Assembly (NCBI GenBank): GCA_916610825.1
Contig: OU744448.1
Coordinates: 29,410,107-29,474,106 of the forward strand
Direction: 5' to 3'
Origin: Haliclystus octoradiatus
Taxonomy: Eukaryota; Cnidaria; Staurozoa; Stauromedusae; Haliclystidae
Length of the DNA: 64,000 bases
Position 1 is the stretch's first letter. Each line of letters begins with the position of its first letter. Of the stretch, positions 44,623 through 64,000 are shown piece after piece. The position numbers were made by a program, and so were the translations under genes. The notes under the pieces were generated by a model. The model had not been told where the DNA came from and searched no databases. It worked only from the letters and a program-made list of their open reading frames with translations.

Positions 44623-47437
44623 TTAACACTGTCCTTCCCTTGGCCATCGAAATACACGCACAATGTCAGATTTTCCTCTTGCACGGCCTTCTGGTACACG
44701 ATAAGCGTGACGTTGATTATTTTCTGATTTCCAACCAATCATTTGTGCTGTTGTCTGTGGAAATGGGTTTTTGGTATAATCTTTTGTTGTTAAATCGTCA
44801 ACTACCAGTGATTCCTTGTTGGTTTTTACTTTTGATTTTTGGGTCTTTCCAAGCTGAAATGAATACATTTGAGGTATTGATTTGATTGAGTTGATTTGTG
44901 TATATAAATAGTTTGTTTTGTGAATTTTGAGTTAATGTGTTGTTCGTAGGCGTTGTGAGTTCGTCTAGTCAGCTCTATGAACCTAGCCCTAATAAATTGT
45001 ACTTGATTGCGTTCATTCATAAATAACTGCTATGTTCAATTACATTGATGTGTTCTTGAAATGCGACACCCGATGAATTGATATCGGAAGTGAAACCCGT
45101 AAAAATAGAACAGATAAATAACTACACATTATTTTGCTATGTGCTCTGGCCAAAATGAGGACTGTATTATAATGTTAAGTAATGCCGTTGGTTCTATTAT
45201 TCAATTAGCAAATACACTTCCTTGAATGCAATCAAATAAAGTTTATTAGGGTTGGGTTGATATAGCTGATGAGCTCATAACGCCTTTCAACAACACACTA
45301 ACTTATAAATTACAAATAAAACTATTTATATAAAAAAAACTAAATTACATCATACAAGGCTAATTATTAACTATATTATATCTAATTACATAAAAATGAG
45401 GCTTATTAATACAAATACGATACAAAAAACTATTATAACCAAGATATTATAATAGAACCATAATGGTTCTATTATAATATCTTGTTATAACATATCGTTA
45501 CAATCATGCTGTTTTCGCCCGAACACTGTACGAACGGCTGTCTCAGCCTTATAAAACAGAATTTTTGGTTTCATTTTTATTTTTTTGATCATACCTGCAG
45601 AATTTCAACCTGGATCCAAAGAGGGCATTTTTTCTGCTCAATCTATTGATGCATTGAAATAGATTATAGTTGTAGTCTGCACGCAGGCTACAGCAAGTGC
45701 CAACAGGCCTACGATAGGCCATGTTTAGATCCCGGTTTAGATTCGGATCAAGATTCAAATAAAGTCGATAAAATGATCAAGATTAGATCCTCTACACGGT
45801 TATAGTTGCCACTCAGAAGTACGGAGGTTTCATATAGCCGTAGCTTATATTGAATAATTCGCAACTCATGTTAATACCTCTGTGTACATCTGTGAAAGAT
45901 ATCCCCATCGATCAGGCCATCGCTTTTGAGCGTATAATTCAAGATGGATGTGATCTTTCCTATAAAAAAAGTGAGAAATGAATGAACGCTTGTAAAGTTA
46001 TAAAAAGCTCCAGAAAGTTTCTATATGCGTTTTGCCAAGAATTTTCACTGGACGGAAAATAAATGAAAACATTCTTTTTTCGTTACTATTATGACCTCGT
46101 TATAGCTTGATGCGAGAGCATCAGAAATCATGAAGTGGAGATCAGCTAGGCGATGACCAGACAGTTGTGCTCAATCATAAAATCCTGTATATTCAACCAC
46201 ACCAGAGGCGTATTCTGAATATTTAAATTTAAACATTATTCCAAAAGACGAATAAAATATGAAATGTTTGAAAATTTTCAAGATGAAATATGACATACTT
46301 ATTGTCAATTTTGACAGAGTGTTCTCAAAAACTTTCATAAATGAGAATGGATTCGCTTTTCGCTTCCAATTTTAAAATATATGCCCATTCTCGGATTGAA
46401 ATATGAAATATCTGACAAAATTTGACTGACAAATAATCCGGAATTAGACCTGTTCCACATGCCCCTGGAATTCACTTCACCTGCGACCGCTTCGTATGTA
46501 TAGGCGATGCAGCGCAGCGAAATAGTGGGCCTTGTGGAGCTAGGCTAGGCCGGAATATTCGTACCTCATAAAGTGGCCTCATAAAATAACTACGAAACTT
46601 GATAAATAGTGGTTCATCTGATTGTCATAAAATATATGTTCTTCGAAAAATCAAATCAGAAGCAGCAGTAATTGGTTTCTTATTGAATGACTGATTGATA
46701 TGAGAGAGGATTCCAATAGAACTTTTTAGCTATTCATTTTCAATCCTATTCGCAATAAAACGGCGGAAAATAAGTGATATGCAGTAGAGCACTCAAAAGT
46801 CTCAAAAGTCAGTTCCAGCAGAAGTGAAGCCTGTTTTCGATATCAAAATCGTTATGGTCCGATCCATATTGAATGGTCCAAATTCAGAGTTTCAGCAACT
46901 CAAATGCCTACGAGTAAGGTGGTCTTGTACCATTTCTTGTACCACCAGATACTTCCAATCCAATCCAAGCAAAAACGACCTTAAAATGCTTGGAGAGATA
47001 ATTGACTCGGCATGTAGTACCTCTAGTATAATTGACAGAAATTGGATTAGTACGTTGCAAGTATGTACAATATTTGAAAAATTACATGTCAACTTTCAGT
47101 TAAAATGATTAGACTATGCATGTTGTGCTTATTTGTATTGTGAGAAGTTATAGTTCGTACATGTGTAATGGAGAGGGTTTCCTATAGGGTGAGCAATTCA
47201 CGGATCACGGGCGACATTAACGATTCACGCATGTCAAAATCGCCAAATTCCCGTTCCTAAAATAACGGTTATACTGTATTCCTGAGATCGCATTTTTGAA
47301 CCTACTAAGAGACAAATATATTACAATTGCAATAGATGACGTACGCTACACATATACATAATTAGCTTTTAGTCTTACCAAATTTCATCGTTATGTACAA
47401 CGTTGAGTGATTTGCCATGTTTCTTTGTATCCGCCAT
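44623..47437 (-). CDS. C20orf85: C20orf85-like ciliary microtubule-associated protein, three exons
   Basis: Exons in transcript order: 47379-47437, 45878-45959, 44623-44853, joining into 123 residues (human C20orf85 is about 137). The start ATG lies in a good context (GCGCCATGG). Family signatures: NDEIW at the end of exon 1 (residues 16-20), AQKRWPDRWGYL in exon 2 (30-41), and NPFPQTTAQMIGW in exon 3 (76-88), then VFRWPREG near the C terminus. I recognise this order from human C20orf85, a small protein of motile cilia renamed, as I recall, ciliary microtubule inner protein 1; the axonemal role is inferred from that homologue. It has no signal peptide or membrane segment. The stop lies 225 bp from the VRK1 stop in convergent arrangement. 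The start is 633 bp from the acetyl-CoA synthetase start, in divergent arrangement. Confidence 0.85.
45440..45484. repeat. Perfect 45-bp palindrome, C20orf85-like intron 2
   Basis: CAAGATATTATAATAGAACC and its exact mirror around one central base. Confidence 0.85.
45960..47378 (-). other. Intron 1 of the C20orf85-like gene
   Basis: The open frame at 46824-47108 has no start context or homology that I recognise. No classified repeat seen. Confidence 0.4.
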
Positions 47438-48070
47438 GGCGCGAACCCTTCAAGATGTCTTTTAGAACGAAATATAGTCACTATGACGTCATAATTGACT
47501 GAGTTTGGTTTGGTTTGGCGTTATACCGTATATCATTTTAGTTTGATTCAGTTTCAGAACGAGCATAGAATCGAGAGGCGCTATGTTTCTCTGGGATGTA
47601 AAAGGAAAAGCCAAGTAATAGAAAACAGACCACTGAAAAAGTGACCAAATTTAAGGTAAAGAGGTGTTTGTATTTGTAGGGGCTATCTTTACAATAGTAT
47701 TTCATTGAGTTTTCATTGGCGTACTTAATTTAAAGGTACTAACACATATGAAAAGGGGTGTCCTACATACTACTACATATATGCTATTACTACGTAATGC
47801 AAACTTATACAAACTTCAAACTACTTCAAGCTATATACGGTATACCTATAGTTACTTAGTAGTCCACGACTCCACGCCTTACTAGGTGATTAGGGGTGTA
47901 GCCCATGATTTGATTTGATTTCTAAACGAGACAATGGTTCTACCTCGCTTTCAAACGTCAACACAGGACTCAAACGAAAACATGTGAGCGTCTTTGGCAA
48001 GTTTGTTGAATCGAAGAAATTTGATATTAAAAAGCCTTGGAAAAACATTGAAGTTTTGCTTTGAATAGTT
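47438..48070. promoter_or_regulatory. Shared divergent promoter region of the C20orf85-like and ACSS genes
   Basis: These 633 bp separate two start codons pointing away from each other. No mobile element of the window's families was recognised in it. The C20orf85-like start itself lies in CCATGGCGG, which also resembles a YY1-type initiator context. Confidence 0.5.

Positions 48071-64000
<15,930 letters not shown>

Overview
This window is animal nuclear DNA: AT-rich (roughly one third G+C by eye), with long GT-AG introns and one minor-class AT-AC intron. Interspersed repeats fill most of the space between exons. The gene set (MBIP, BRMS1L, BAF/BANF1, VRK1, a C20orf85-like ciliary protein, a mitochondrial-type acetyl-CoA synthetase and a C11orf68/UPF0696 homologue) is metazoan. 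Conserved human-like linkages and kept splice sites suggest a slowly evolving marine invertebrate. The phylum cannot be fixed from the sequence. I rebuilt the genes by hand from reading frame, splice-site phase and remembered human family members. All exon phases close.

Layout: MBIP (ten coding exons, minus, 177-10656) is head-to-head with BRMS1L (fourteen coding exons, plus, 11490-28970) across an 833-bp shared promoter. BRMS1L intron 8 (21330-22238) is a U12-type AT-AC intron. Its introns hold a hAT relic with a BED finger, SINEs, many small inverted-repeat elements and, at 25.4-28.2 kb, a complex of inverted Penelope-like elements (PLEs). BANF1 (minus, 31541-31816) then lies divergent to VRK1 (ten coding exons, plus, 34973-44397); VRK1 is the kinase known to phosphorylate BAF. 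A C20orf85-like gene (three exons, minus, 44623-47437) converges on VRK1 and is divergent from the acetyl-CoA synthetase gene (plus, 48071 to beyond the window end). An intronless C11orf68-like gene (minus, 58235-59002) sits antisense inside synthetase intron 3. The six main genes therefore form three successive divergent pairs.

Mobile content: PLE copies with GIY-YIG endonuclease remnants; a hammerhead-ribozyme family tied to them, plus degenerate ribozymes of at least two other types; degraded LINE reverse transcriptase pieces; tRNA-derived SINEs, one full length with a 21-bp target duplication beside a VRK1 splice acceptor; a hAT-like short element family with 8-bp duplications; a 2.2-kb hAT-like element with a perfect 8-bp duplication and a nested TTAA element; pogo/Tigger-like short elements at TA; TTAA-type short elements, two of them caught inside other elements; a TTCATGAAC palindromic satellite family; and two giant TAA-type microsatellites.

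The most unusual signal is the ribozyme-bearing retroelement network: at least seven consensus-like hammerhead cores, including a perfect 176-bp palindrome carrying two ribozymes back to back on opposite strands. The gene neighbourhood is also notable: kinase and substrate side by side, a histone-acetyltransferase subunit sharing a promoter with a histone-deacetylase subunit, and two pairs of genes that I recall as linked in human too (MBIP with BRMS1L, BANF1 with C11orf68).
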